Made by a program: the position numbers and the translations under genes. The notes under the pieces were generated by a model that had not been told where the DNA came from, made no database searches, and saw nothing but the letters and a program-made list of their open reading frames with translations. This document shows, piece by piece, positions 1-12,686 of a stretch of DNA of 64,000 nucleotides; the stretch's first letter is position 1, and every line of letters starts with the position of its first letter. Location: NCBI RefSeq assembly GCF_019578655.1, contig NC_063264.1, positions 22,901,688 to 22,965,687 on the forward strand. The letters run 5' to 3'. This DNA is from Ricinus communis (taxonomy: Eukaryota; Streptophyta; Magnoliopsida; Malpighiales; Euphorbiaceae).

Positions 1-936
1 AGAGAAAATTACCTAAACACTCGATCGCTCAGTCGACTCGCCTTCAGCCGCCGGAGTCCGATCGACGATCCGAACTCACAATCGGACTCGAAACGACGCG
101 CTGATGACGATCCCCGCTTTCGATTTTTCGATCTGACCCCCGATCATTCCGATAGGTTTGCGAACGATCTCGATCGTCGATACGCAAATGGAGTTCGATC
201 ACCACGAAACCGGTGCCATTGCGAAGCTTGAGCTGAGGAGAGTCGGGATACGTCCTCCGATCATCCATCCTCCGCCGGAGCTCGTCGGAAAAGCTAGAAA
301 ACGCGGCTGCCACCACAAATTTCACTTTGCCGGATCTTGCAACTCCGGCCATCCTAGGCGTCGCCGCTGCTACCAAAAGAGAGCCCTCGCCGAGAGGAGC
401 CGATCGCCACCGAGATCGGCCAAAAGGCTACTGAAACGGCGAGCCTCGCGCGCTTCCGCCGCTGCGCCATGCCTCTGCTCGCCTGCCCGTCGGGCCTCGC
501 GCCGCCACCGACGCCCGCAACGCCCGCCCTCCTTCTTCTTCTTCACGCGTTCTCTCTCCCCTATCTCCTTTCTTTTCTTTCTTCTCCATATCAACATTAG
601 GCCCCTGAACGTTTCCTTATTACAATTTGGTCCTTGAACTTTCTTAATTACTTACAATTTTATCCTGCAGAATTTCTAATTAACCCCCAAACTTCTTCTT
701 AGCTTTTCAATTAAGCCCTTAACTAATTAATTTGGGCCAAATTAAAATTATTGAAAATACGTAATTACATATATACCCCTGACCAACATATTTATTTATA
801 AAAATACCAAACTTACAAATTTCCATTAAGACCCCATAATAATAAAATTATACTTTTAATCCTTATTTCAAAATAAATTTCCAATTTTTCCAAAATTCTT
901 TTATAAAAACACCCTTTACAAATTCTTTCATAATTC

Positions 937-1004
<68 letters not shown>

Positions 1005-1249
1005 TTAGAAAAAATTTGAATAACTAAAAATATAATTTATTCCTGAAATAACTTACTTGATTAATTTCTTAAATGTCCAACTAATTGGGTATAGAAAAAT
1101 AACTCATTTAATTGTCTAATATTAAAATTTCCATTAAATCATTTCAAATTAAACCAAATAAAAATAAAATAAAACTAATTTAAATAAAAACTCATTTATT
1201 AATTATTATTAATATAATCATTATTAAGGGAAAAATTCTGGGTATTACA
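1..1249 (-). mobile_element. Partial LTR of a Ty3/gypsy chromovirus-like element
   Basis: On the minus strand the right edge reads TGTAATACCC, the usual start of chromovirus (Tekay/Del-like) LTRs. It is followed by AT-rich DNA and then, around 600-720, by repeated phrases on the pattern 'loss of nC, AAATTGTAATnA', which are common in such LTRs. The segment 1-560 is GC-rich and stands out from the AT-rich surroundings. The element continues beyond position 1, so a solo LTR cannot be told from a full element. Open frames in 44-637 are by-products of the GC-rich composition. The LTR abuts, and probably interrupts, an older LTR fragment on its right. Confidence 0.6.
941..998. repeat. (AT)29 microsatellite
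   Basis: An uninterrupted AT dinucleotide run of 58 bases inside the LTR. It creates a meaningless Ile-Tyr frame on the minus strand. Confidence 0.97.
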
Positions 1250-1975
1250 TCCTATCTGCTCTCTACATTTGTCCACCATTATTTTTTCTATAGTTCTTCC
1301 ATAAACACTTTAGTTTAGTTTTCATTACTCTTTTTAAGATTTAAGGAGTTTTTCCAGAAGTGGAGAATGACCAATCATCTTCCTACTTGAAGATATTTTG
1401 GATCTATAGGAAGCTTTAATTTTCAGTCTTGTTTTATGTCTCTCTATTTAATACCATGATCATTAGGTTAAATATGTTATCATAAGTGTTTAGTTTAGCA
1501 TTTTTTACTTTTGTATGAATTTTATTATTTATATATTTAATGAATGATTTTTTTACCTTCATATCCTTATTAGTTTCAGTTATTATTGTTAGTTAATCAT
1601 TATACTAATTTAGCAATAGTAATTGTTATGAATATATTTAGGTTGAATGTATTAGAGACATCAACTTTGCTTCAATCTATGTAGGTATAAAAAACTTTGG
1701 TTGCATCATTAGTTTGAGTGATTAAAGAAAAAGGTACATGATCATCTCATTCATTAGATCTAGACTTAAAGTAAGACAAGGAGATTACTAAGTAAATGGG
1801 TAGACTAAATACTATCTTTAGCATATAGTTTTAAATCATAAGCATTTGCATTTGCATTTGCATAGCATATTTATTTATTATTTAGTTATTTTAATTTATA
1901 AATATTATTCTCTCAAAATACTGATTTAAAATTTTTAAATTTACTTTTATTATTTTGTGTTGATAATTAATCTTT
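1250..1975 (+). mobile_element. LTR fragment related to the Athila/Tat-like element at 24.4-32.5 kb
   Basis: The text runs parallel to both LTRs of the large element. Shared phrases include GGTTGCATCATTAG, the following AAAAGG-ACAT, CTCATTCATTAGAT and GGACTTAAAG, in the same order and spacing as at 25305-25380 and 32115-32200. Only the central to right part of the LTR is present, and its left edge is replaced by the LTR ending at 1249. Confidence 0.65.
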
Positions 1976-2758
1976 ATAATATATGACATCATAGTTTCTT
2001 AACACGAGTACTAATTTAGACACATCAGATAAATAGGTCTGATTTATGAGCGGGTTAATCCATTTACAATATGGTAAGATTTAAATAGATATTTATGTTT
2101 AACGACATATAAAGACTTGCAAAACAATAAATAGGTTAGACAGGTCGTATCGTGTAACCTATTTAAAAAATGTCTATGTTTGTAATTAAGTGGATAGTGC
2201 TCGAATTATGCATTTTTGTGCGATATCTGTATCCCCACACCGGCTATGTGGAATTGCATCATAAGTTGATCCTCGGGGAAGAGACATCTATTAGTGATCG
2301 GGCTTGAAGGAGATTCAGTAATAGAAAAATTGGAGGACAGAATAAAAAGGGAAAGGACCGGAGCATTTTCAACTTGGTTCTCAAATAATAAAATGGAATT
2401 GCCATCTTTAAGCTAAACTTACTGCCAGAAAAACTATCAGTTTAGAGCAACAATCTAGATACACACCACAAGGACTATTTTAAAGCCTCGAGGTATATTA
2501 TTAATATTAAAGCATTACAAGCAAAGTTCCATTAGATTTCCCCTGTTCTTATGCAGCCATAACACACTGCTGGCCCTAGAAACAGTATTGAAGTACGGCA
2601 AAGAGATCATACAACTGGAAAAGTTTGCCCGAGTTCTCAAACTCAAGGTGGATAATTTAAACAGCATCCGCATCTACTGCATATAATCATGGTATTTTTG
2701 GGCAAAACCTGTGTATAAAAAGGCATCGAAAGGAAAAGAAAACAAAGGGACACCAGTT
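1976..2758. other. Spacer with the PEPC 3' UTR
   Basis: The first half (about 1976-2220) looks like old repeat DNA with no coding signal. The part next to the PEPC stop codon, down to roughly 2470, is less AT-rich and is probably the 3' UTR. No canonical AATAAA was found on the minus strand; AATAATATA near 2500 is a weak candidate. Confidence 0.4.
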
Positions 2759-5700
2759 TTAACCAGTGTTTTGTAGTCCGGCGGCAACACCCTTCATGGT
2801 CAAGATAAGGGTATCCTCCAAACCAGGGGCATAATCACTTTTTGGATTTAGTTTCACAAGTTCATCAGCTGGTTTGCTTGATTCCATAATTTCTTTAGAA
2901 ATGTGTGGCCGCAAAGTCACATTGTAATTTGGATCCCGTATACGTTTCAGTGTGTAGGCCTGGCATACATTGAGGGTTGTGATGTATGAATCCCGCAGCC
3001 GCAGTCTTTGTTTCAAGTATGGGTCTCCTTCAAGAAGATCCTTGTGTCCTGCAATCTGTAATACAAAGATAAATAAATATTAGATTATTTTGTTGACTTT
3101 AAATTATTAATACATAAATATTGAAAAGAAGTTGCGAGAGGTCCATTAAAATGCACTGGTATGGAGTGTCGCACATATCGACAACAGTAAAGTAGCGAGA
3201 AAGATTTTATCACAATAAACCTTTCTAAAGATATAGCCCCATATATGTTATAATATCAAATGTTACGGTCATATGGATCTCATTTTATTTACAACAGACG
3301 GACTTCAGGAAACGATCAATGGAAAACCCTATAATATTATGTTATCCCACTGAAAGCTAGATAATGGTGAATTTAAGTAGAAAGTAACCAAAACAAAGAG
3401 AATAAAAGAAAAAAAGAAGTAAAGATTTCTCATTCTGCTGCAAGTGCTGATTTAAAAATGCAGTGTTATTTATTCTGGCAAAGCCTAGACAAGAAAGGTC
3501 AGTTTGGTGTTTCTTTAATGAATTTCTCAAAAGGGCTGTCAAAATTTAAAATTTCTATTACTTATAGCTTATTGGACATATTTAGAAGTATTAATGCTTA
3601 TTGCAACTCAACAAATTTACCTGTAGAAGAAGGCGCTTGGTTTCTTCATAGTTGGTCCTCAACCTCTCACCAAATGACCATAGATCCTGAGAAACAAGTA
3701 GTTTGTCATACAAGGCTGCTATTCCAGGGTCTCCCTTAGCAAACACCATTTCAACCAAGTCAATGGTGACCCTAAAGAAAGGCCATTCATTGTACATCTC
3801 TTGCAGCATATGGAGATTCCTAACATCCTTCTGAATGACGTGTTTGAATGCTGCTCCAAAGCCTAGCCATACTGGAAGGTGGAATCTAGTTTGTGTCCAG
3901 GCAAATATCCATGGGATAGCACGGAGAGATTCAATACCTCCACTTGGCTTTCTCTTAGACGGACGGCTTCCAATGTTCATCCTACCATACTCCAACTCTG
4001 GTGTAGCCTACAGTCATAAGTAAAGAAGCATTACTTATTGCCTATATTATTATAAACAGCATCAACAAAACAAGATGTGTGGTTCACTTACAAGGCGGAA
4101 ATATTCAACAAATCGTGGTTCTTTAAAGACAATAGAGCGGTACTCCTCAGTAGCGATAACGGCCATTTCATCCATCAACTTGCGCCATTCTGGTTTTGGG
4201 GAAACTGGGGGATGCATGCCATGCTCCAGAGTGGCAGCTGTGAATCGCTGAAGTGTTCTAAAGCACAAGTGTTCCTCACCAAATGATTGCTCAATAACTT
4301 CACCTTGAACAGTGACACGCAGTGACCCATGAATGGTGTCTGGTGGCTGAGACAATATAGCAAGATGAGTGGGACCACCTCCTCTTCCAACAGTCCCACC
4401 ACGACCATGGAACATTGTAAGCTTCACGCCAAATTGCTTGGCTACCTTTATGAGCTCCTCTTGAGCCTTATATAACTGCCAGGCTGCAGAAAATCGTCCA
4501 GCATCTTTCCCAGAATCTGAGTAACCAATCATGACTTCTTGCTTTCCATTAATACGATTTCTATACCAATCTATTGAGAAGAGTCGAGCCAAGGCAGCAG
4601 GAGCAGCCTCTAGATCTGCGAGCTTCTCAAACAGTGGAACAACTCTTAATGGCTGCTTCACATGGCATTCACGTTGCAGGAGCTCAACCGCAAGCACATC
4701 CGATGGTGCAGTTGCCATAGAGATAATGTATGCTCCAAAGCTATCTGCTGGGAGTTCTGCTATGACATGAAAAGTATCCAACACATCAGCAACTTCATCT
4801 GTTCTTTGAAGATCAGGACCAAACAACGGTCGCTTGCCACTCAGTTCAGATAAAAGCCACTCCTGCCTACGTTCTTCAGACCACTCTCGATAGGAACCAA
4901 TCTCCAAGTGCTTAGTAATGGTATCTATGACATCAGTGTGACGATCTGACTCTTGCCTAATGTCAAGCCTCACTAACGAAAATCCAAAAGTTGAAACTTG
5001 CCTCAAGAAATCAAGTAGGCTTCCATCAGCAATTGGCTGGTCACCGCATGAACAGAGTGATCTATAACACAGCTCAAGAGGTTCCAGGAACTGCATGAAT
5101 TGAAAACATTATTAGGCCTCTATCGACTGACATAGAAACGAGCAATTCAATGGTTCTCTCTATGTGCCAATAATGCGCAATATCACAACAAAACCCTCAA
5201 TCACCTCTTCTGATCATGTTACCATACAATTGTTTAAACAGTTCCAGCTAATACTCAGCAACAAAGCATATATTTGTGCGCAAAAGAGATTAATAATTGC
5301 AACATTGCTAGTGTGCAGTTTGAAGAAATTACATTACACTGTTCCAAAAATAAATAGTTTTAATTAAAAAAGAATATCTATACCTGCTCAACGTTGGTGA
5401 AAGTTGCTTCCTCTGGGATGTCAGAGTTCCCATGAGATAACATTTGCCGAGAGCGTTCACGTGTTTGGTACAGCTTATCCCTTAGATCACCAAGAATTAC
5501 ACGATAGGGTTCACTAGGGGGAACTTGCTTCCAAAACTCTGCATGATGAAAAGGCAAGGGTAAAATGCATTTTGGTCCTTGAGACCGAGCTTATGAGAAA
5601 TCAGAAAAAACTTTTGCACAATTTACACTTGCATCCCTTTCTTTTTGTAATGACAAACTTTTCTATGCTAGATTACAACTCTGTATTTGAATTTAAACAT

Positions 5701-8515
5701 TAGCAACCATGAAAAGAAAAAAGCATCACATGCTATCTAACAGAATAACAATAATATTATCGGATTTTGAACCCAAAATGCAATTAAAAGAAATGAAAAG
5801 AATTATCAAAGGTGTTCGGTACTTAATAGAAGTTATCATTCCAAAACAATTTCCTACATTAAAAAATTAAATTGGTACCAAATAAGACATTCAACTATGA
5901 CTTACAAAATTTTAACAAAAATAATATACAAGGCCGGTATAGGTAAGGAAAATTCAATCAAACATACTGCTTAGTTCAAAAATTTACCTATGTAGTGTTT
6001 TGAATCTCTCTTTGATGATCTATGGAGTTCATCTGCACGAACACGGAGCTCATCACTGCAACGCCACATGGACAACTGCATGAAAGAATAAGGTAAACAT
6101 AGAAAGGACGAACTCTCCACGATAAAGTATTATCAATAACGAAGTATTAAGTACCTCAAACATAAGATCCTCAATTTGGGAATAGTACAGGTTAGCTGCC
6201 ATCATTCTAGCCAATAAGCAAACATCCCTTGTTACCTCAGGAGTCACCCGTGGATTACCTGCATCACATATCAAGAATTAGAATGTGTAAGAGAGATATA
6301 AAGGTGTTAAATACTTATATTAGTATATACAAAAAGATCAAAAGTTTAGATGAAAACATTTCCATCCTAGGCAATCATACCATCACGATCACCACCCATC
6401 CAAGATGAAAATTGAATAAGAGGAGCATTGTAAGGAACTCTTTCATTAATCCCTATGTTCTTCAAAGCGGTGTCAACACGGCGCAAGAACTTTGGAACAC
6501 CCTTCCAGATTGTCTCATGAAAGTAGCTCATTCCTGCTCTCATCTCATCTTGAGGAGTTGGAGCAGTTCTTCGAATCTCATCTGTCCGAAATGCGGCTTG
6601 GATCTACATGAAAAAGACAAATATATGAACAATGATAAACTGAAGACAAGCATTGTATTAGTACAAGCTTGTTTTAATATATGCAAATAAAATAAATAAA
6701 TATATATATATGTGCTTGTTTCAAAACACAGGCTTGAACTTCCAGGGGAAGAATATGAGGAACGAAATCTGCAGATTTGCTTTTACAGCAGTTGTATATT
6801 TATCTGGCAGGCCAAAACCAGAAAGTGCTTAACGACACTACTGTTTCTCTTGAAAAGTTTTAGCATAAAGTTAGGAGAAATATTGTTTTGAGGTATGATT
6901 CAATTTAAAATCAGAAAGCAACACTGTAGTGTTAGGTTGGAGATAGTAGCAGATGATTTGTCTTAGTTTATGCTTGCTGTTTTAAATTTTTGTTTTCTTC
7001 TGGTGTTGCTGGTGTCTCTCCAAATGTTTGTTTGAAGTTACTTGCGATTAATATAATCTTTCTATGGTTGATTGACAAAGAGAAAACACAGCTTGAATGC
7101 AGAAAAAGAAATGCATTTGGAGGTGACATTCACCTCTCGTTGTAAAGCCTCATCAAGCTCCTGCTTATCATCTGGAGTAATGTCTTTCGCATACAACTGA
7201 GCCAAACAATTACGTATCCTGATCAATGAGGAAAAGAAAAAAGAATTGGGACTATGAGAACCTAAAAATTGTTATATACTGTTCATGATAACCAGAAAAA
7301 GGTCTACTTTCTTTCCTTATATTTGGTAACTACAATTAAATCCTCAAAGAGAAAGATGAGATCATTAAAATATGATAGAAAGCAATAGGAACTAGAGAAC
7401 AAACCTTGCATGCTTTTGAAGCAAAGATCTACGAATGGATTGAGTAGGATGAGCAGTCAAGACAAGATCTACAGTCTGATTCTTCAGTGCATCAAAAACT
7501 TCTTCTGGAGACTTCTTTAGATCAATAACAAGCCTCTTGAAAGTTTCTTCAATGTCTGATTCAGTGGTTGCAGAGTTCTCATCAGCAAAATCTCCTTTTT
7601 TTAACTTGTTCCTCCGGCGATATGCAATTTGAACCTCTTCGGCTAAGTTTGCCAAGTTAAGCATGTGAGAGAAAGACTTGGCAATAACAATAGAGTCCCC
7701 AGGATCCAAACTCGTCAAGAGATTTCCAAGCTCATCAAGTTTACGGGGATCATGTTTCCCTTCATACTCAGCAGAAAGTTCATAGCACTCTTGAACCTAA
7801 AGACATGTAAACTCCAATTCAGCCCACTAATATCATTCTCATTTACCATTTTTCATACAGGAAAACAAGGTAACTTAATCACACAATTTTTCCCTGTCAG
7901 AAAAAACAAACTGTTTTCTTTTGGATCAAGATTACTGATCAGTACAGCCATCCATCTCTGTCAATGTGGGATCTAAAACAGGATTAACAACATAAAAGGT
8001 ATCTACAATTCCAACCAACAAAAATGGAAAAAGATACCAAATTTAAAACCAAAACCAATTCACATTATCATGACTGTTAGTGATCCTGCCAATGACCAAG
8101 AAACAGAATTGTGATCTGGGTATCACTTGAACTAATTACTTCACTCACATATTTAGACCCATAGCCAACATCAACGATGAAAACCCGAATCATAATGGAT
8201 CAGGTCTTCAGTTCACACACAAAAGGATCCACTCTTTTAACATTAAAATATTAATTTCTTAATCAACTGTTAGTAAAAGTATATTCTTTTAGTGATCAAA
8301 ATCAGAATTATAAAAGTAATAACAAAGTCAAAAGTAATGAATAATACCGTTTCCTTGAGATCCTCTCCATGCAAATCTTGGAGAATGTCAAGAAACCGAT
8401 CCAAAAGCAAAGCATCATACTCGACCAATTTATCATCTTCACTAACTTTTGCAGGAACAAGAAGCCTAAGCTGTGCATCAATAGATGCCAGCTTCTCTAA
8501 ATTCCTTGGTTGCAT
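2759..8515 (-). CDS. PPC: Phosphoenolpyruvate carboxylase, plant type, C3 form
   Basis: Cytosolic enzyme that carboxylates phosphoenolpyruvate to oxaloacetate, feeding the TCA cycle and amino-acid synthesis. Exons (minus strand): 8348-8515, 7405-7796, 7134-7218, 6381-6603, 6155-6258, 5988-6075, 5384-5538, 4092-5090, 3621-4007, 2759-3055. They sum to 2898 nt, giving 965 aa, the usual plant length, and all introns are GT-AG. Visible landmarks: the N-terminal phosphorylation motif with Ser11 in LASIDAQLR; catalytic His172 in LTAHPTQS; Lys600 in [23 protein letters not shown] at 632-643; Lys628, the residue reported as mono-ubiquitinated in castor PEPC; Ala774 in [11 protein letters not shown], where C4 enzymes have Ser; and C-terminal QNTG. 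It is therefore a housekeeping, C3-type isoform. The gene stands alone on its strand, and I see no frameshift or missing key residue. Confidence 0.98.
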
Positions 8516-8549
8516 TCTTCACTCAGTTCTTTCTTTGTTTGGTTCCCTT

Positions 8550-8853
8550 CTGTATATGAATCAAACACGAATTAAGAACAAAAGGAAAAAGCAAAAACAA
8601 AAACGAAGTAGCCCAAAAAGAAAGAGCACGCAAAAGTCACGGATTTGATTGAGGTAAGAAATCAGAGCCAAAAAATCTGATCATGACCCACTAAAATTGG
8701 GTGTTGCAAAAGGTTTTTACAAAGACACGTGTAAAGAGCAGTAAATGTAGGTTGATAAAATCAATGAGTTTTGCATAAACCAAAGTGAAATCAGAGTGTG
8801 TCTGTATATATATAAACAGATACGGTAGCAATGATTTTGCGATAATTGAATAC
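8550..8853 (-). other. Probable intron in the PEPC 5' UTR
   Basis: On the sense (minus) strand, AGATTCAG|GTATTC gives a good donor at 8853 and CATATACAG|AAGGG a good acceptor at 8550, which would put 34 nt of leader before the ATG at 8515. The segment is AT-rich and carries stray ATGs that splicing would remove. This is inferred from splice-site sequence only. Confidence 0.6.
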
Positions 8854-8897
8854 CTGAATCTGGACGATTAGTGAGATATGATAGTGCGGAGCGAGAC

Positions 8898-8921
8898 AGA
8901 GAGAGAGAGAGAGAGAGAGAG
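8898..8921. repeat. (AG)n microsatellite, read as (CT)n in the PEPC leader
   Basis: Twelve AG units between the proposed TATA box and the 5' UTR intron. On the sense strand this is a pyrimidine-rich CT tract, common in plant leaders and core promoters. It also generates a spurious Ser-Leu frame. Confidence 0.9.
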
Positions 8922-8958
8922 TGAGTGTGAGAGCGAAAAGAGATGTGCAAAGTTTCAG

Positions 8959-8966
8959 TATTTATA
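8959..8966 (-). promoter_or_regulatory. TATA box of the PEPC gene
   Basis: The sense strand reads TCTCTATAAATACTG. The box lies about 40 nt before the CT-rich leader and 440 nt before the ATG, with the 5' UTR intron in between. Transcription would start near 8930. Confidence 0.6.
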
Positions 8967-9019
8967 GAGAGAGGAGAGAGATGCTGAGGCAATTGAATAG
9001 TGGAGAAGAAAACCAATTT

Positions 9020-10750
9020 GCTTTCTCCGAGTCAAAAAAAAATAATGTACTCTCCAATTTCTAAAAGGAGAAATATTATGTTTTTTTTTTTCTTAAGTGA
9101 GAGAGATCCAACAATTTTTTCATTTTGTCACCCAATAAGTCAAATTATGTGAAATAAAATTTAAATAATTTTTTTTATGTTATGTTCAGTTAAAATTTTT
9201 AAAAATTTATTTATTTAAAAAATATATAAGAATAAAGTAAAATAAAAATAAAAATATTTTAATGTTATTAAATATAAATAAAATAATCTAAAAAATTTTA
9301 AGATTTTTGTATATTTTTTAAAATTTAATTTAGTTATAATCAATTCTATACAGATTAATTTTTATTTATTTAAAATATTAAAATTTAAAATTTAAAATTG
9401 AATTACATAAATTTTTTAAATTTCAATCAAATACAATATTAGAAATTATTTATTTATTTTTAAGTATTATATTATAGTATGATATTATATATTTTTGTAA
9501 TAATATACTATTTCTTTTTAATTATTGTATTAAGTTTACTATTATTGTAAAATTAAATGACAAAAATATTCTCTAATAATTAAAAATAAAAATAAAATGA
9601 CAAATCATATCTCTGTCTTGATATTTTCTATATTATACTATTTAGTTGCTCAACTTATTTTATTATATTAAATTTTTATCATTGTTATAATATATTTTTT
9701 ATTAATTTTATTATTAAAAAGTAAATTTTTATTTAATATTATACATTTAATTTGTAATAAAAATTCATCAAATGATATGTGGAATAACTTTTAATATAAC
9801 AATAAAGAACGATATGTAGTTTCTAAAGAAAAACTTTTGTTTAAATCTCAAAATATGGTGAGTTGAAACTCCATTCTAATTGAGAATAATTGTGGTTCTT
9901 GACAATTCAACTACTATTAATAATTATAAATAATTATAAAATATCATCTATATATTAAAAATGTTAATTGTACTAAGAGGCAATAATTAACAACTTTTAG
10001 TAACTATTTCAAAAGTTTTAGTAATAATTAATAAATTTAGTGATTATTTTAAAATATTATTTTTAACTATATTGATATATATAAATTACTAAATTATATT
10101 GTCTTAATTATTTTTAATAAATAGTGAAATGATACATTATTACAAATTATAGAGAAATTTAGCATAATATTGAAGAATGAGAACTAATTAGTGTAATATG
10201 GCTAGCCTTAGAAAAAATAGTAATTACTTATTTATCTTTTATTTAGTCAAATTGGAGGGTATGTTTATTCTTTTATTTTAACTTAATTACAAAATTAATA
10301 AAATATTTAACCAAACAAGAATTAATATATAATTGCAAACTATAAAAGAAATTTAGTATAATATTTAAAACTACACCCAAACTGATGTAATATGAAAAAT
10401 CTGAAAAGATAAATCATAATTATTATTTTTTTATATTAGTATAATACTTAAAACTAAATCCCAACTAATATAATATAAAAAATCTAAAAAGGTAAATCAT
10501 AATTATTTCTTCTTTATATTAATAACACAAATAAATTTGTGAGTGAGTTAGGAATAAAATACTCCCTCACAAAATTGCAAAAGGTATATATATATTGTAA
10601 ATATTTAGTTTAACGTAGACAAATAATTTTTAAAAATATATAAGTTTAGAATTTAAACCTACTAAAATAAATTAAAAATAAAATTTTAAGATGTATTAGA
10701 AAATAATCTTGTTATTTAAAATTATTAATTAATAATTTTTATGAATGATG
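9020..10750. other. AT-rich spacer upstream of PEPC
   Basis: Very AT-rich, with no open frame resembling a protein. The proximal 100 bases have poly-T and GA-rich stretches that may belong to the PEPC promoter. It holds the 83-bp tandem repeat listed separately; otherwise I see nothing in it. Confidence 0.7.
10354..10519. repeat. Two-copy tandem repeat, period 83 bp
   Basis: Two units, each starting TAGTATAATA-TTAAAACTA, lie head to tail at 10354 and 10437, with scattered transitions between them. A weaker third copy may sit near 10150-10230. Confidence 0.75.
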
Positions 10751-11303
10751 AGCCTTTGATTTGGAATAATTTTTTCAATTTTTGCTGCTGATTATACCAG
10801 CTCTATTTAAAAAAAATTATGAGCTGATAGTTGATTTATTTTTTATTTATTTAGAATTAATGATAATTTATTATAAATTGATCTTATATAATTCTATTTT
10901 TATATTTTATAATAAATAATTATTATTTTAAAATTATTATTAAAAATTAAATATTTATAATATTTATAATTATAATATTTAAAATTAAAAAAAATTATTA
11001 GTAAAATTAAAATTTTTATTTTTATTTTTAAAATAATTTTTATAAATTTTCTAATAATAAATACAATTAAGCTAAAAAGATTGGCTATAATACTTTTAAT
11101 TATTACAAATTATTTTTATTAATTTATATCATTGAATGTAATATAATAAGATAAAATATATTTAAGGATAAATTATACCATCAATGGTTATTTAACATAC
11201 TAACAACAACTACTAATAAAAATTTATCAAATGGTTAATTTATCAACCATCAGCTATCAATTAATAGCTACCAGTTGTACTGATCAGCCGAACCAAACAG
11301 ACA
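10751..11303. mobile_element. Probable MITE of the GTTTGGT-terminal type
   Basis: The right end read inward on the minus strand is CTGTTTGGTTCGGCTGATCAG, then ACTGGTAGCT and GATAGCTGATGG. The left end reads CTTTGATTTGGAATAAT with GCTGCTGATTATACCAGCT further in. These are diverged terminal inverted repeats of a type abundant in plants, around an AT-rich core with no coding capacity. Exact ends and target duplication are not resolved. Confidence 0.5.
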
Positions 11304-12686
11304 TTTTGTCGCTTAGAATAACTAAACATGCAATAAACGACTTCTATTATATTATAGATACAATTTTTTTTCTATCTCTTAGTATTAATTTTATAAGCAT
11401 AGGTATACTGGATTGTAATAAATTAGAACAGTTTTTCAATCAATTTATTTGTGAAATTTGATTTGGAATAGAAGGCCATGCCAAAAGAATATAACTTATC
11501 AGTGATTTTCAACCACTTATCATTCTATTTTTAAAATATTTAATGTAGTGGCTACCATGAGATCACACCGGATGTCTTATTTGTGATCCAAGTTTTTTTG
11601 AAAAGTTTATGAATTTTCTTAATTTGATCTTTATCATCTGAAATATCTTGTATTTGTATATTTTTTAAGAAGAAAATTCTTAACATTTAAAATCTAATTG
11701 AAATGAGAAGAATATTTGTTTTTATCTTGGTGAAATTAAACTATAATTACGATTTTTCCAATTATGCGAAACTTGGTTTGCTGTCTCTTTGTTTTTCGTT
11801 TGAATAAACTTGGGTTTACGGTCAAAGACTTGCAAGACTTTAATCTGACAGCGACCACATGAACATATATAGTTACATCGTGGGATACGAGTGGGAGTAG
11901 GAGAAGGAAGAAATTTAAATAATAATAATAAAAAAAAAAAAAAAAAAAAAAGAGCTTTTGAGTTTTGAGCTTTGTTTGTTCTAATTTGTCGTTTTCTTTT
12001 TCTTGTATGTTTTATCTTTCCGTCTCTTGTACGAAAGGTAACGGAATATGCTTCATATATATGCTTTTTCATCCTTTGTGATTTGACTAGGACTTCTTTT
12101 GGTAAACAAAAGATCAACAAGGAAAAGTGGAAAATAGAAAAAGAAGGCAGTTTATTTTTATTTCGGAAATAGAAGAAAATAGAGAAAAATGGAAAAATAA
12201 ATTTTATTTATAAGTTTGATTTTATATTTCCTCTTCATCTTATAAAAAATTGAAAAAATAATAATGTAAAAAATAAAAGATGAATTCGGTTGTTTATTTT
12301 CCTTTCATCCTAGTAATAGAGTAAAAAATAAAAATCCAATTTTATTTTACATTCTTATTTTCTTTCTTCTTTTATGAGTACTTGGACACAAGATTAAAAT
12401 ATTAAAAATCTAAGAATAAATTTCTAAGATTTAGCCTTACAACTCTAGAGTTTTATTATTTTAAAATAACTTATTCAAAAAAATTTAATATTTTATCGCG
12501 GATCTAAGTGTGATAAGTACTGCCATATCTTCTATTGATTCAAATATGGGTCTTATGTTCTCTTTGTCTATTAACAATGATTATATACTTAATTGTTCAT
12601 TTTACTGTGTAAAGTATAGAAGGAGAACTAACATTTAAAAAATTCAATCTCGATCTATTGAACCATAGATAAACCTTTCACATTTT
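11304..12686. other. AT-rich spacer, no gene seen
   Basis: Contains a poly-A/poly-T run near 11930-11951 and low-complexity stretches. The short open frames at 11231-11461, 11722-12120 and 11972-12172 have no recognisable motif and a composition like the surroundings. Confidence 0.6.

Noticed and set aside
44..637. Overlapping open frames on both strands in the GC-rich start of the window
   Set aside because: They lie within an LTR, are low-complexity (Arg/Ser-rich), and are explained by GC-rich composition.
813..1004. Minus-strand frame with a long Ile-Tyr repeat
   Set aside because: It is the translation of the (AT)29 microsatellite.
3458..3739. Plus-strand frame in the PEPC region
   Set aside because: It runs across PEPC intron and exon 9 on the opposite strand; the minus-strand PEPC explains the sequence. 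The same holds for other plus-strand frames between 3.4 and 8.7 kb.
8717..9016. Minus-strand frame upstream of PEPC
   Set aside because: It is made of the CT microsatellite, promoter and 5' UTR intron; no protein similarity.
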